Shown here one piece after another: positions 41,841-53,140 of a stretch of 64,000 bases of DNA (positions are counted from its first letter, which is position 1; each line of letters starts with the position of its first letter). Source of the stretch: Spongilla lacustris (taxonomy: Eukaryota; Porifera; Demospongiae; Spongillida; Spongillidae); NCBI GenBank assembly GCA_949361645.1, contig OX442433.1, positions 3,157,720 to 3,221,719 on the forward strand, given 5' to 3'. The translations under genes were made by a program, and so were the position numbers. The notes under the pieces are model-generated. The model did no database searches and was not told where the DNA came from. It saw only the letters and a program-made list of their open reading frames with translations.

Positions 41841-44112
41841 ATGTCTTCTGAATCTGAGACAGACATTGACGACGACATATTTGAGCTAGCCTGCAATTAC
41901 AAGCTGACTGGCAAGTATCCTAAGGACTGTCCTCAAAACAAGAAAAGAACAATCCGAAGACAAGCGAAGTCAATCATTTTGCAAAATGGAGAGGTGTGGA
42001 AGGAACGAAAAATGACGGCCGAAAGACTAAGGTGAGCTTGTCGTGTATGGCTTGCTATCAATAGAGCTGGTTGATTTGGTTGTGAAATAGACCTAGCGCA
42101 CAACCAATCAAGGCGATTGCATATGCTCTTGATATTTTTTACTTCTAATTTGATTTGCATAACTCTGACACATACATGTTCTTCCACAACTCGATTGCGA
42201 GTTAGATCTCAATTATGATTTCCTAGATAAGCGCGAGTGTAACATGTGCTGGTAAGCACTGTGAACTTCTATAAAAGCACTGCATGCCTGCATGTTTCGT
42301 TTGGTAAAATTGTGCAGGTCATCATAGCAGCTTAGCATTTTGTGAGTGATTTACCATGGTATAAATGTATGTATTTCAGCCTTTATCAGGGAAAAATAAC
42401 CGCTTGGAAACAGTGATTAACCTTGGATACATGTTCATGTACATGTTATCTTCAAGATCGACCACAGCCTTTTTGACTATTTTTGTAATGCCAACTGTTT
42501 CTAATTTTTTGTTGCATTGTTTAAGAGCATTGTTGTATTTACTCAAATACATGTAGGTTGTGAGGCTCATTTCTGAAGCATTTGAAAAACAGAGGATCCT
42601 CCATTCATGCCATTCTGACCCTACTTCTGGCCACCTTGGTATTAAGTGAACGATCATGCGAATTAGGGAACGTTTCACATGGAAGGGGCTTAATACTGAA
42701 GTTATTCAACTAGTAATCATGAATAGTTATAAAAGAATGTTTTTACATGATATACGTTTTTTACAGGTAAAATCTTGTGAAGTTTGCCAAAGAAACTCTG
42801 CTAAGTTGGCTGTTGGTTCAACTGAGCTTCATCCGATTCCTGTAGTCACAACATGGCATCATGTGTCAATAGACTTTATTGGACCTATTTCACCCATTTC
42901 AACATCTGGAAATAGTTTAGTCCATAGACTCTCAAATGAACACCTTTGTGTGCATGCTTGGGTTTACAATCAGTTGAATGTACATGTATGTATTTTGATA
43001 GTTTGTGCATAATGTCTGAATTTTTAATGATTTGCACGCATGCAGACTGCTTTAGTATATTAAATCATTTATTTCTGAACTTTTATAGGTACATCCTCAC
43101 ATTGAGTGATCAGTTCTCAAAATGGGTTGAAGCAGTTGCAGTTCCGACTAAAGAAGCGCATCGAGTAGCAAGTGCACTTTACAAGGTACACTGAATTATG
43201 TTTATGTGGGTTAATGAATGTATCATTCTCATTGTGTAGATATTCATGCGGATGGGATTGCCCAATGTAATGACAGCTGACAATGGTTCAGAGTTAAGAA
43301 ACAAACTGAACGCTGCTATATGCTGAAGAAGTTGGGAATAAGGCACTCACTCATTACTCCTTACCATCCACAGGTACGTTTATTTCATTTCATCTTACAA
43401 AAATGTTTTGAACAGTCCAATTGCCTTGATGAAAGGTACAATCAAACTCTGCAGAGTATGCTTTCAAAAGCAGTAATGGGACATAAGGAGATGTGGGATG
43501 AGTTTATTGATTCATCAGTTTTTGCATACAATACCTCAACTCATGTATCAACTACATACTCTCCATTTAAAGTTATGTTTGGCAGAAAAGCTAGACTACC
43601 GGTTGAAGCAGAACTAAGGCCTATTCCAAGCAATTACGATTCCAGGTACAACATTTTTATTGCATGGTGTAGTATTTTTATTTCCTTTTTCTTTCAGACT
43701 TGCTCATGCATCAAATACATCCAACCAGATGGCACAGGTAGCCAAAGAAAGACAACAAATTTTAAAGGATGTGAAGCACAACATCCTCGCTGCACAGGTA
43801 TACAGTAAATGTAACACCTCTATTATTTAATTAATAAACGTATCTATGATTCTAGGCAAAGCAAAAGCAGCATTATGATGCCAAGCATACAAGAGCCAAA
43901 TTATTTGATGTTGGTGTGCAGGTACTTAAAAAGGATTTCCTTCGTAAGAAAAGAAAAGGGGGGAAACTTGACCCTTGATGGTTGGGACCATACATCATAA
44001 CTCAAAAGCTCAGCAAGGGGTTTTACTCTTTGCAGTCTGTTGCAAATCCTTCTGACTGTGTCAAGCGAGTGAATGGAGCACATTTGAAGGCATTCCATTC
44101 CCAAGCTCAAGA
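41841..44112 (+). pseudogene. Ginger1 integrase-like transposase, multi-exon, broken
   Basis: Exon 1 (41841-42031) starts with an ATG and has KLTGKYPKDCPQNKKR. Exon 2 (42557-42712) has the zinc-finger half HSCHSDPTSGHLG; a 54-bp intron (42713-42766) follows; then CEVCQRN and the first catalytic Asp in SIDFIGPI (42872). A later exon has LTLSDQFSKWVEAV; the second Asp is in TADNGSEL (43279) and the Glu in LDERYNQTLQ (43431). GPY/F motif: WLGPYII (about 43980). All three DDE residues survive. Lesions: TGA at 42647-42649 and 43976-43978, both where Arg is expected, a frameshift near 43310, and an exon 1/2 phase mismatch of one base. The family is a cut-and-paste transposase acting in the nucleus. 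Confidence 0.75.
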
Positions 44113-44146
44113 TCTCAGTCAGTCCTCATCACCATTGTCGCCTCGC

Positions 44147-44410
44147 CATTCCAGTCAGTCTACACCACAGCATTCCAGTCAGTCTACACCACAGCATTCC
44201 AGTCAGTCTACACCACAGCATTCCAGTCAGTCTAAACCACAGCATTCCAGTCAGTCTACACCACAGCATTCCAGTCAGTATACACCACAGCATTCCAGTC
44301 AGTCTACACCACAGCATTCCAGTCAGTCTACACCACAGCATTCCAGTCAGTCTACACCACAGCATTCCAGTCAGTCTACACCACAGCATTCCAGTCAGTC
44401 AACACCACAG
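44147..44410 (+). repeat. 24-bp tandem repeat in the transposase linker, 11 units
   Basis: Eleven 24-base units CATTCCAGTCAGTCTACACC-ACAG, each coding HSSQSTPQ, directly after the transposase domain (KAFHSQAQDLSQSSSP). Exactly 264 bases, in frame. It is likely a flexible Ser/Gln-rich linker between integrase and protease. Confidence 0.9.
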
Positions 44411-44412
44411 CC

Positions 44413-45558
44413 ATGGAAGACATAGACTGTAGCATACTTTGGGAACAACTTCATTCTTATCACCTTATGCGTTTGTGGAGGACAGGAGACTGTGTACTTC
44501 ATTACAAAGCTACAGAAGATGATGAAGAATTTGATGTAAGTGTCAATGAATACAAATTGCTTGCAGTTGAATTTTATATACAATTTCACACAGGAAACAT
44601 CATTGAGGCTGAAGGAGGGTGAATATGCATTGAGCAAGGACATCACAGTTTGCTTATGGCTAGAGTACAGGAGTTCGAATGGCAGTTCTCCACTGGGAAA
44701 TGTTTCAGGAGGTGACTTTGTGATCTTTAATGAAGAATTGCACGGGGAGTTTAGAAGCAAAGTGTATGCATATGTGGATAAAGAATACAGCATTGTTGAA
44801 GCTGTGGAACTGCTTCAAGTTTGGTGTAGAGCAAGTAAGGTAATTCTACGCAGAGTTCCATTGCTTGGAAGGTAATATTTTATGATGACTTCAACACATC
44901 TGGATGAATTCTGTAAGTGGGTTAATGATAAAAGGCGCTTGTGCTGTGATGATGCGGAGTTTAGAGTGACAATGTTAACTGATCTTTGCAATGATTCCTC
45001 ACACAGTATGGATGCAATCACATACAACCCAGTATGTAGAGATTGGCAAATTTCCAGGTGTAACTCACTTGGATTGAATTTTCATTATGGCAATAACCCT
45101 CATCATGGTGCAGCACGTAATGAAATGATCGGGATTTCTCAAAGACCCAATAGAACTGGAAGAATATCAGCAGATGGACATTGCTTTTTTCGGTGCATCT
45201 CATTCATCATCACTGGATTACAAGACTACCATGAAGAATTGAGATTACTAGTAACAACATAGATGGCTCACAATTCATCAAATGGCAAGCTATCGATCCT
45301 TCTTCCCCAAACATGTCAATGCAATCGTATATTACACATTCAAAGAAGCAGTCCCCTGGAGAATGGGCTACAGAAATCGAAATCAATGCAACTTCCTGCT
45401 TGCTGAACACAGTAATATGTGTGTTTGCCTATACTGGAAAGATTTTTGAGTGGGTGCAATATTCTCCACATGAAGCAAAGAGCAACACACATCAAGAAGA
45501 GTGTATCTACATTACCAATGTGCATAATCATTTTGAACCTGTCAAAAAGATGATGTAG
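44413..45558 (+). pseudogene. OTU cysteine protease region of Ginger1
   Basis: The first exon (44413-44535) joins at a GTAAGT donor and a CACACAG acceptor to 44594 in phase. The long frame has one TAA at 44873, then continues to 45262 with RISADGHCFFRCISFIITGL, the OTU nucleophile box (Cys codon 45182-45184). A one-base frameshift near 45255 leads into INATSCLLNTVICVFAYTGK and ends in NVHNHFEPVKKMM with the catalytic-His segment HFEPV. The order Cys then His and the spacing fit an OTU fold. In Ginger1 elements OTU is a C-terminal domain of the transposase; its job in transposition is not known. It starts out of frame with the repeat linker, so either an intron or a frameshift separates them. 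Confidence 0.7.
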
Positions 45559-45914
45559 TGAATTGATGTATTGTCAATTTTAACATTACATTATAAAGTT
45601 ATTCCACAACTGTCATGATTTTTAACAATCCAATAGTCTCTGATCATGCATGCCGCAGGGGAATTGGGGGGTGGGTCGGACATGCAAGCAATAAATAGGG
45701 GACTGAGGTGGGAGGGTTCCTTATTTGTTGGCACAGACTATCTATTCATATAGACACCTGAAAACTCTTACTACGCGATACACTATGAAACCATGCAGAG
45801 ATAATCATCACGCTTCTCCAAGCGATTATAATTTCTTCCATGTGTATACAAGTATGTCAACGAAGCAATAGGGGAACCTGGACAGATAATCACATTGCTT
45901 GTCCAGGAATAATT

Positions 45915-46074
45915 TGGGGGTAGGACCAATTTGCGCAGAATAGGACCAAATTAGGCAGTCACTTTTGGTCCTAGGACAGTTTCAAGCATTGCCTGGTTTT
46001 GTCCGCCGGACCGTTTCAGGCTGCCTGAAACGGTCCTAGGACAATTTTGGGACAGGACAAAATTGCGCGTGACA
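45915..46074 (+). repeat. Ginger 3' terminal region with GGTCC inverted units
   Basis: It contains GGACCAATTTG, TTTTGGTCCTAGGAC and the palindrome GACCGTTTCAGGC-TGCCTGAAACGGTC (46008-46035), then the terminal inverted end. These may be binding sites for the transposase. Confidence 0.5.
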
Positions 46075-46310
46075 GTGCACGTCATGCATGTATCATAGAC
46101 ATAATGCTTCATTTGAGTCACTGACAACTGAATAGCAAATTAAAATAGGGATATGAAATATTCATTTTGAGTCACTTTCCTTGTGATATAGTGATGAAAA
46201 GAGGCACAGAGGTTGCTTTCCACAGCAAAACAATGTAAGAAAATCATATGAAATTAACGATTGTATGCAAGCTGCATGTACATGTAATCAGTCTGTATCA
46301 GTATGTATAG

Positions 46311-46330
46311 GGTCTTTTTTTTTTTTTTTT
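46311..46330 (+). repeat. poly(T) run
   Basis: About 18 T bases. Confidence 0.85.
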
Positions 46331-46660
46331 TGCTGTGTTCCTCTCCCACATTCCGTTCTATGGGTACTACAGGCAGAGATAATAAACATGTATATTCTTC
46401 GATGTTAACGCAGGACCTACATGTGGCAGATCGACATCAATGTTATGATACCGTCCGCGTAACTGCTCTAGCATCAATCAACCAACCACAAACCACACGC
46501 GGTTCTAGGTATGAATAACGATATGCATGCGCTTTTCAATACAATCGCTGTGATTGAACGCTACTCGTAGCCGATCAGATCGCTACGCTATCAGTGTGCG
46601 CTTGAAAACACAAGAAAACACTCAGATCCACGTCATGTGAATATAGTGGGATTATTGAAT

Positions 46661-46679
46661 GGGGGGGGGGGGGGGGGGG
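46661..46679 (+). repeat. poly(G) run, 19 bases
   Basis: Uninterrupted G tract followed by CACGTGCCCC. Confidence 0.9.
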
Positions 46680-46868
46680 CACGTGCCCCAATCAATCACA
46701 ATCATAACTTAACTAGCACCAGCTAGAGCTATGTGTGGTGCTATTTTGTGCACCTCGAGGCAGTCCAGGGTTTAAAATGTATACAGCTGCATGTACATGT
46801 AAAGAGTTGTCAGTCTGGAAGCAAGTATTTTTTGGTCATATTAATCAGTTATTCTGTCTGTGTTTCTG

Positions 46869-47035
46869 TTAGGCGCAAATTGTGAATTTGCGCAATTCAT
46901 AAATTGCGCTGCGCATTATGTGAATCCACATAGTGCGCAACAATTTATAAATTGTTGCGCAAACTGTGAATCGTATTACAGCTGTATGCACGGTCCGTTA
47001 ATAAATTGCGCAAAGTGCGCAATTTACGATTTGTG
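46869..47035. repeat. cluster of GCGCAA inverted repeats
   Basis: GCGCAATTCATAAATTGCGC, TGCGCAACAATTTATAAATTG with inverse TTGTTGCGCA, and GCGCAAAGTGCGCAATT lie within 170 bases. Several overlapping hairpins are possible. No protein is coded. Confidence 0.7.
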
Positions 47036-47367
47036 AAGTTCTGCAACCTAGAAGCAATATAATATATCGGGGAGGGAGGGGGGGGGGGGGTGGGCATGCT
47101 CATATTAGTGAATGGTCTCGGTTATCCTCGATTTACTTTCTAATAAGTGCATAGTTCCTATACGTATGAAGTCCTATAGAGAAAGATAGTGTGCCCATTG
47201 TATTAGTATACATGTATATTAGTACTTTACAGTGCAATACATGCATACATTCACTTGTATCAAATATGGTCCATTTATAAACTGACAACCTTTATAGTGT
47301 TTTAAGGGTGCTTATCTACTAAGCAGACTGTTTCTCCGTAGCAATGCACACTTTACATTTTCAGTCA

Positions 47368-49200
47368 TTACTTTTCACATGACTCGTGGTACCATTCCTT
47401 GCAACCAGTGCACTGAGCCATCTGTTCCTCACCATCATCTGGCATGCAGTAGTGACAGTATACATACAAATACTCTGTCTTAGGCTTTCCTGGTTGGATG
47501 TTTTTTGAAGGGAAAGGTGTCATTTGATCACTTTTCAAACATTCTATGAAATGTGGTTGTAACTTATCCTGCTCATAGTGACTCCACAGTCTGATGATCC
47601 AATCTGACTTTGGTTCTTGTTGCAATCCATGAGCTGCTACAGCACAACAAAGCAGTGATTTGCATCTTTACATCCATAGGTATTGTAGAGAATTTGCTGT
47701 CAAACACATGGATTGAGTGTGCTGAACTGTAATCCAATGGTTCCCTCCTGCATTAAGTATTTGAATGAAGGACACAAGGAAGGAAATTGGGAGGATAAAA
47801 GTGATGATGCTGCATCCATGTGCGTATCATCAAGCCAATCCCCACTTTGAACTGATTTGATCATTGTGGCTTTGGCCTTATGCTTGGCAGTTTTTACTGA
47901 CACGCTTTCTTTTCTTCTTTACCTTCATCTTATTTATATCATCACAATCATCAGCCCCAGTTACTCTACACTGCTCATCGCCATCAGCTGTTTCATGGCA
48001 TTCCTTATTTTGTACAAGCACGCTTTGGATGGCAGTGACTTGTACAATAACCTCCAGATCCTTAATGCCTGTTCTTGCATCCTTTTGTACAATGGACCTT
48101 TTGCCTTCTGACGTCACAAATTAATTGGTTGTGTTTGACACAACATAAGTCCTTATAGGAGCTTCCCGAAGAAACACAGCAAGTACTAAATTAATGCATG
48201 ACTATATTCCAAAATGAAGTACCTTCGCCAGTTACGGTGCAAATGTTACAGCGCTCACAAGTTACCGGAAGTTGCCCCCCCCCGTCTCGTACCCGGACCC
48301 AAATGTACATAACGATGATTATCGCTTACAGTATAACATCTTTATACTGTAAGCGATAATCATCGTTACGTACATTTGGGTCTAGGTACAAGACTACCCC
48401 CTCCCCCCCTCCCCCAAAAAAAAAAAATTGAAACGCGCGACTTCGCGTGTCTCATTAGCAACTTCCGCAATGTTTCGCTGCACACAAATCCCTTGCAGAG
48501 CTCCATCGTAAAATGCAACGTGGGATAATTTACTTCTCAAAAGGAAAAGCATGTAGGAGCTATGATGGTGAAGTTATGCCATTTTAAAAGTTGCCCTCGG
48601 CGTGACGTCAAAGAGAAGGTTCATTGCATTTCAACTGGTCCTTTTTGGTTCTAGCAGCTTCACTAAGGCTTAAGGTAGGTAGCTTAGAACTGTCTGCACT
48701 ATACTTGAAAGAGACAGACCCGGTGTAAGGCATTAGCTCACCACTTGGATAGCAAGTTGATATAATTCCATTTTCACACCTATTCATACAGAAGTCAGAC
48801 GTACATGTAGATGTAGATAAATAGACAAACACAGACAAAAAAAAACTCAAGGAAGGCGGTAATGATCATCTTAGCTTCCAAAATATAGCACAGCAAGCGA
48901 GGCATATCAGTTGATGATCGTTCATTTTTGGGTATTCTTATACTGTGACACTCTCCTGCAGAATACGTTTTAATTTGATGTCGTTTGCGCTTGGCATACT
49001 GGATCTTCATTCGTTCTGCATTTTTTCGATACTCATTGTCGGCTTCTTTAGATGACGGGTGCTGGTTGTTAGTGTAGCCTATAGAATCTGAATGTGAGAC
49101 TGAAGATTGACTTGGAAGCGATAAAACTTCATCAGGAGATGCAGAAGACAATGAAATCTTTGAAGGTGGAGTTGAATGAGGCAAAGAATTGAGTATTCGT
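47368..49200 (-). pseudogene. Ulp1-protease/PHD transposase tail (Ginger-related), broken
   Basis: On the minus strand, in order: YRKNAERMKIQYAKRKR and SIRIPKNERSSTDMPRLLC (49070-48890); an intron-like gap; RCENGIISTCYPSGELMPY and LSLSEAAR (48779-48640); a Cys cluster CTKGCKNR...GGYCTSHCHPKRAC (48091-48010); SGDWLDDTHMDAASSLLSSQ (47850-47790); VYDSKFSTIP (47705); then QQEPKSD, where the same bases in another frame read GSSDCGV, the Cys-nucleophile box; HFIECLKSDQMTPFP; and a PHD-like CHYCMPDD...CTGCKEWYHESC ending at 47368. This matches Ulp1-type C48 proteases of Ginger1-like elements by my reading. The stretch after DCG is deleted. No integrase part or terminus was found. Confidence 0.55.
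48284..48396. mobile_element. small foldback (MITE), copy 2
   Basis: GTCTCGTACCCGGACCCAAA at the left and its near-inverse at the right, with inner arms GATAATCATCGTTACGTACA-like. The same family as 8988-9107; this copy is about 113 bp with a short loop. Confidence 0.75.
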
Positions 49201-49349
49201 GCTGAATACCTGAGAATATACATGAGTGTACGTAAGTTTAAAACGCGATGTTTAACCGCGGTTAAACGCTGTATCGTGTAACCGCGATATACATGTACAC
49301 ATACACGTATATTAACTTTAACCGCGGCAACCATGTATGGAACATGCAC

Positions 49350-50500
49350 GTGTACATGTACATGTAGTAATTAACCCAGCCGGTGTCAGTTTTAGACTTG
49401 ACAAGCCAAGATACATGTACGTGCATAATCACTAGCTTTGATCATTTTATGCCGTCCTGCATATGCAGTCCTGGATGTTACTACATGGACATGTACTAAA
49501 ACCACTGCAATAATTAGGTACAATGTGATCTGCAGTTGTTTAAAAACATGTAAAGGTTTTGTACAACACCTTAAAAACTTCTTGTTTTCCAATATACCTT
49601 TATAAAATTATGCGCAGTTTTACTCAGTGATCCCCATAAGTTTTCCTAAGTGCAAACAGAATTACAAGTGCTGCTGTGCACGTATTTATATGCTCTCACA
49701 TGTACTCAATGCTAAGCTAGACGATATTTGTACACATGCCGATCTGATATATCAGTAGGAACAGTTTAGTCCTACAATTTCTTGTAGTCTTGCGGCAAAC
49801 CTATTTTCAATATTCAACGGCGTAACGATCGATATACGGTATCCTTAGTAAAACATTCGGATTGACACTGAATATTTATCTACATTTTGTGGGCTATAAT
49901 CTACCTACTATAGTACGTGTACCGCTATAGGAAGGATTGGTACGCTGGTGTATACCGATCGTAATATCATTATAAAGTCATGAATTTTAACAACACGTTT
50001 TGCGGGGGGCTGGGGTGCCTGGATAAAGTATAAGTAATAGTATTGACCAACCACAATGTCTACATGTAGGATAATATGCACCTGACTTTTTTTCTTCAAA
50101 GACGTTGATCTTTGCAATCAGAGAAAAAACAGTAGATTCATTATAGGAAGCATTGCAAATGGACTGAAAATAAAATGTTAAATGTAGCTTGAATAATGTT
50201 GTTAGTGGATCCGCATTTACTGTGAGCTTTAAATCAGAATCGGTTCACTGCATGTAGAATTAAAACACAACCGATTGATGAAAATGGCTGGCATGAGTGG
50301 CAACGCTCACTTCAGTTAATGCACATCAAGTCATCAACCATGCATTTCAAAATGTCTGCCAATTGCATTCTGCGAAGCAAAATCCCGCCAGATGGTTCTG
50401 GCGATATTTGTACGTCAACTAACTATACACTACCTTTCATCAAGATTCTTAGTCTAGTAGCATGTGGCATGCCATTGTAACGGTAGTGATGAAATTTTTT
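49350..50500. other. no gene recognised
   Basis: AT-rich; the short minus-strand frames lack motifs. Near 49240-49325 a few GGTTAA/TTAACCGCGG words form small palindromes. Confidence 0.4.
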
Positions 50501-50504
50501 TTTT

Positions 50505-50765
50505 GGTTCAGTTCTTTGTGCTTTGCTAATTTAATAACGGTTTTGGTACCAACATTAATTCCTCCTTAAAAGAGTGGTCATATGATACCTCTGAGACTAG
50601 ATTATCTGTATGATTGGGGATCCCAGACTCTACAGAGATGCCGTCTGGAGATGTGACCAAACTGTTGAGCTTGACAATCAATATTACAAGGTGAACCATG
50701 TATGCTGCACAGGAATGATGTGAAATTGAGAGAAGACCAGGACCATTGTAGCTTGTGCCAAGTCG
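50505..50765 (+). repeat. 260-bp dispersed repeat, copy 1
   Basis: Starts GGTTCAGTTCTTTGTGCTTT and contains ACTCTACAGAGATGCCGTCT. A close copy lies at 58755-58995 and a more diverged one at 60895-61080. Confidence 0.85.
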
Positions 50766-51660
50766 AGCCTGTTTCCAGGCTATATCTGAATGTTAGTGGC
50801 TACACAGTTAGAAACAGTGTTTTCATGACAATCATACTTACATGTCACAATTAAAAAATGCTTCCATGTGCAGGATTTAACATCAGAAGGATGACATAAT
50901 TATGATAAGCAATTGAAATGTAGACTCTATAGTGTCCTTCATTTAATATTGACTTAAATTTAATGCACAAGCTACACCTTCAAATTTTAAATGCAAAGGT
51001 AAAATCGCAACGAAAATTATGTAATGGCTATTGTAAATTTTCTTCAAACCCACATTGCAGATCGGCTAAATTGATAGATTGTTCAAATCTTCTGTGCAAG
51101 ATGGTTCAGACTAGAGAAACGCTACTATGTTTAATTTGGAAGTGAATCTCTTCAAGTTGCCCATTGCGGAGCGCTAGTAACTTCAAATCAAAATGTCGAA
51201 CTAGTCAAAAGGAGAATGGGATATCGGGGGTGTTCGTTGTAAAGTTTTTGTCTATATTATTTGTACTTCAAGCGGTTTCTAAAGAACTATTTTTAGCCAT
51301 TACAGTTTTCCGAATGGCTCAAATGCGTAAAAGCATGTAACCTACCTTAGAACCAAATACATTAGAAGAACTACAGCAAGCCTAATGGTCACAGTATCTC
51401 CAGAATGATGCATGCCATGAAAGAACTGATTTACATAGTATAGCTTTTATACTTGTATGCGTGCATCCACTGAAGATCCTCTATATAGCTCTAGCGCCCT
51501 TGCATCTCCTAGCTGGATCTTAAAATCTCTGAAAGAGGTGAGATCAGTTTTGTTAGTGGTGTGCCAGATACACATATAGACCCACCCCTTACATTCAGTT
51601 TCAAATACCGGTCGGACAGAGGTCGTTGTGATAGGTGCCTCTACTTTAATTGCTTGAACA
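50766..51660. other. no gene recognised
   Basis: Short frames such as 50963-51145 (+) show no family motif. Confidence 0.35.
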
Positions 51661-51664
51661 TGGT

Positions 51665-51915
51665 TGCCCTACATTGTACCAACCCCCTTACTGCACCCCA
51701 CCCTCATGATATAATACTACTACCCCACCCGTTTGTACCTTATACCACTACCCTTACTACCCACCCTTATTACATAATACTACTATCCCACCCCCTTATT
51801 ACCTAACACCACTAATCGTATTGCCCACCTCTTACTTCCCACCCTTATTTTATCATACTACTACCCAACTCCCCACCACCCTTATTATATGATACTATTA
51901 CCCCACTCCCATAGT
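51665..51915 (+). repeat. CCCTTATTA-type degenerate minisatellite
   Basis: Irregular units of CCCACCCTTATTACATAATACTACTA type. A G-rich inverse counterpart spans about 61640-62150. Confidence 0.8.
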
Positions 51916-52800
51916 ATTACTTCAACATGCAGTCTGTACCAAATCTGAGATGTGAGCAAGGGCACCGTCCATAGCTGCAAAGGAAGGGGGAGGGGGGGGG
52001 GGGGGGAGGGGGTTGTAAGGAAAGATCATGCACAGCAATTAGATTAATATCAATTTATAAAAACAAAGTTATATGGTTTCTGATTAATCCACATCTGCAC
52101 AACTTTTTCACATGCATGTATATGGGCATATAATTTCTCTTAATGAGAATAATATATACACAATGTACATGTATATTATGTTCATTGTATACATGTATGT
52201 ATCCAAAATTTAAGTCATGGGACATGTTCTTGAAGCAATGTTACTGCTAGAAAAATGTTCAAGTACATGTACACAGTATCTACATGTACATTGACATTAC
52301 AAATACATTACATGCACATGTATATGGCAGCTGAATTGTGCCTATGTTACCAGCATTAGGGGTTGCACCCAATAATGATAGCACCTGTCAGCTATTGCAG
52401 GCAAAACACCCTCTAAGGGCCCACCTCCAGTATACCCACCAAATGATGTCTAATTTCCCATCTATCCTGCCCAATAACTTTTACATTCACTCTGTCCTGA
52501 GGTATTTTACCAAATCCAAAGCTTGTGGTCCATATGCTGCTGAAGTCCCCATTCTGTCATCCATCTGTTCATCCCTCTTGGCTACTGGAAGTGTTCGTAA
52601 TGTTATCTCCAAGTTCCTTGCTGGTAGAAATCTAACGGCCTTGACAAGAACAAAAACCTGGTTCTCGATTCATTGTGGTTGGTGAAACCATTAGACGTTA
52701 AATAGTAGGCAAGTGTCTGTGCCAAATCGCAAAGGGAAAGGCCTTGGATTACTTCTGAGCTCATCAGTTTGGGGTTTAATACAAACAAGTGAAGTGTTTG
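51880..52800 (+). pseudogene. R2-like RT fragment, copy C
   Basis: It reads STCQLLQAKHPLRA (52375), SNFPSILPNNF, then LLATGSVRNVISKFLAGRNL and ALTRTKT (ORF 52338-52685), followed by decayed GKCLCQIAKGKALDYF and HQFGV. These are the segments before RT block A in copies A and B. It ends before the catalytic blocks. The 5' flank back to 51880 is shared with copy D. Confidence 0.6.
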
Positions 52801-53059
52801 TTAAAGTATATCACTAATATCCTACTATATTCACCATAAAATCTGGTGAATCTCCTTGATTAGGATTGGTGCCAGGCATATTATTTTGCAGCATGATCAT
52901 TCCACACAAAATACAAGCCTCTCATACTTTTTTTGGTGGGGTAGGAACATTCCATATACATGTATGACAGCAGAAACATTAATGCGTGTGTTGCCTCATT
53001 ACCTCTGGAATAAGACTTAGTTGTGCATTGTACCCACTGAACTATTGTGCCCACTCCAG

Positions 53060-53140
53060 TATGCAGATTCTTCGTTGCACCTTCTTACTGCAATTCGTCT
53101 ACTCTCAATTCCTGGCATTAAAGTGAATATTATAGCTGCG
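53060..53140 (+). CDS. ankyrin exon 1, shortened repeat
   Basis: Reads YADSSLHLLTAIRLLSIPGI and KVN. About seven residues are missing compared with the others. Confidence 0.4.

Larger units (their letters stand above)
40226..46074 (+). mobile_element. Ginger1 DNA transposon with OTU protease
   Basis: The 5849-bp element begins TGTCACGAATATTTTGGTCC and ends, read inward, TGTCACGCGCAATTTTGTCC. GTGC is duplicated on both sides (40222-40225, 46075-46078). It encodes a gypsy-integrase-like transposase (41841-44112) and an OTU cysteine protease (44413-45558), the arrangement described for Ginger1 transposons. Ginger1 is reported to use CCGG or CCGT targets, so GTGC is different. The 5' region holds a separate inverted-repeat element (40319-41730). 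Terminal similarity is short, perhaps 20-40 bp. The transposase has stops and a frameshift, so this copy is not autonomous. Confidence 0.75.

Noticed and set aside
44147..44410. 24-bp repeats resembling a CRISPR array
   Set aside because: No spacers; the repeats are in frame with the transposase and code HSSQSTPQ.
44830..44850. Possible 14-bp intron in the OTU frame
   Set aside because: Too short to be spliced; the frame is open there anyway, and the nearby TAA is a simple stop.
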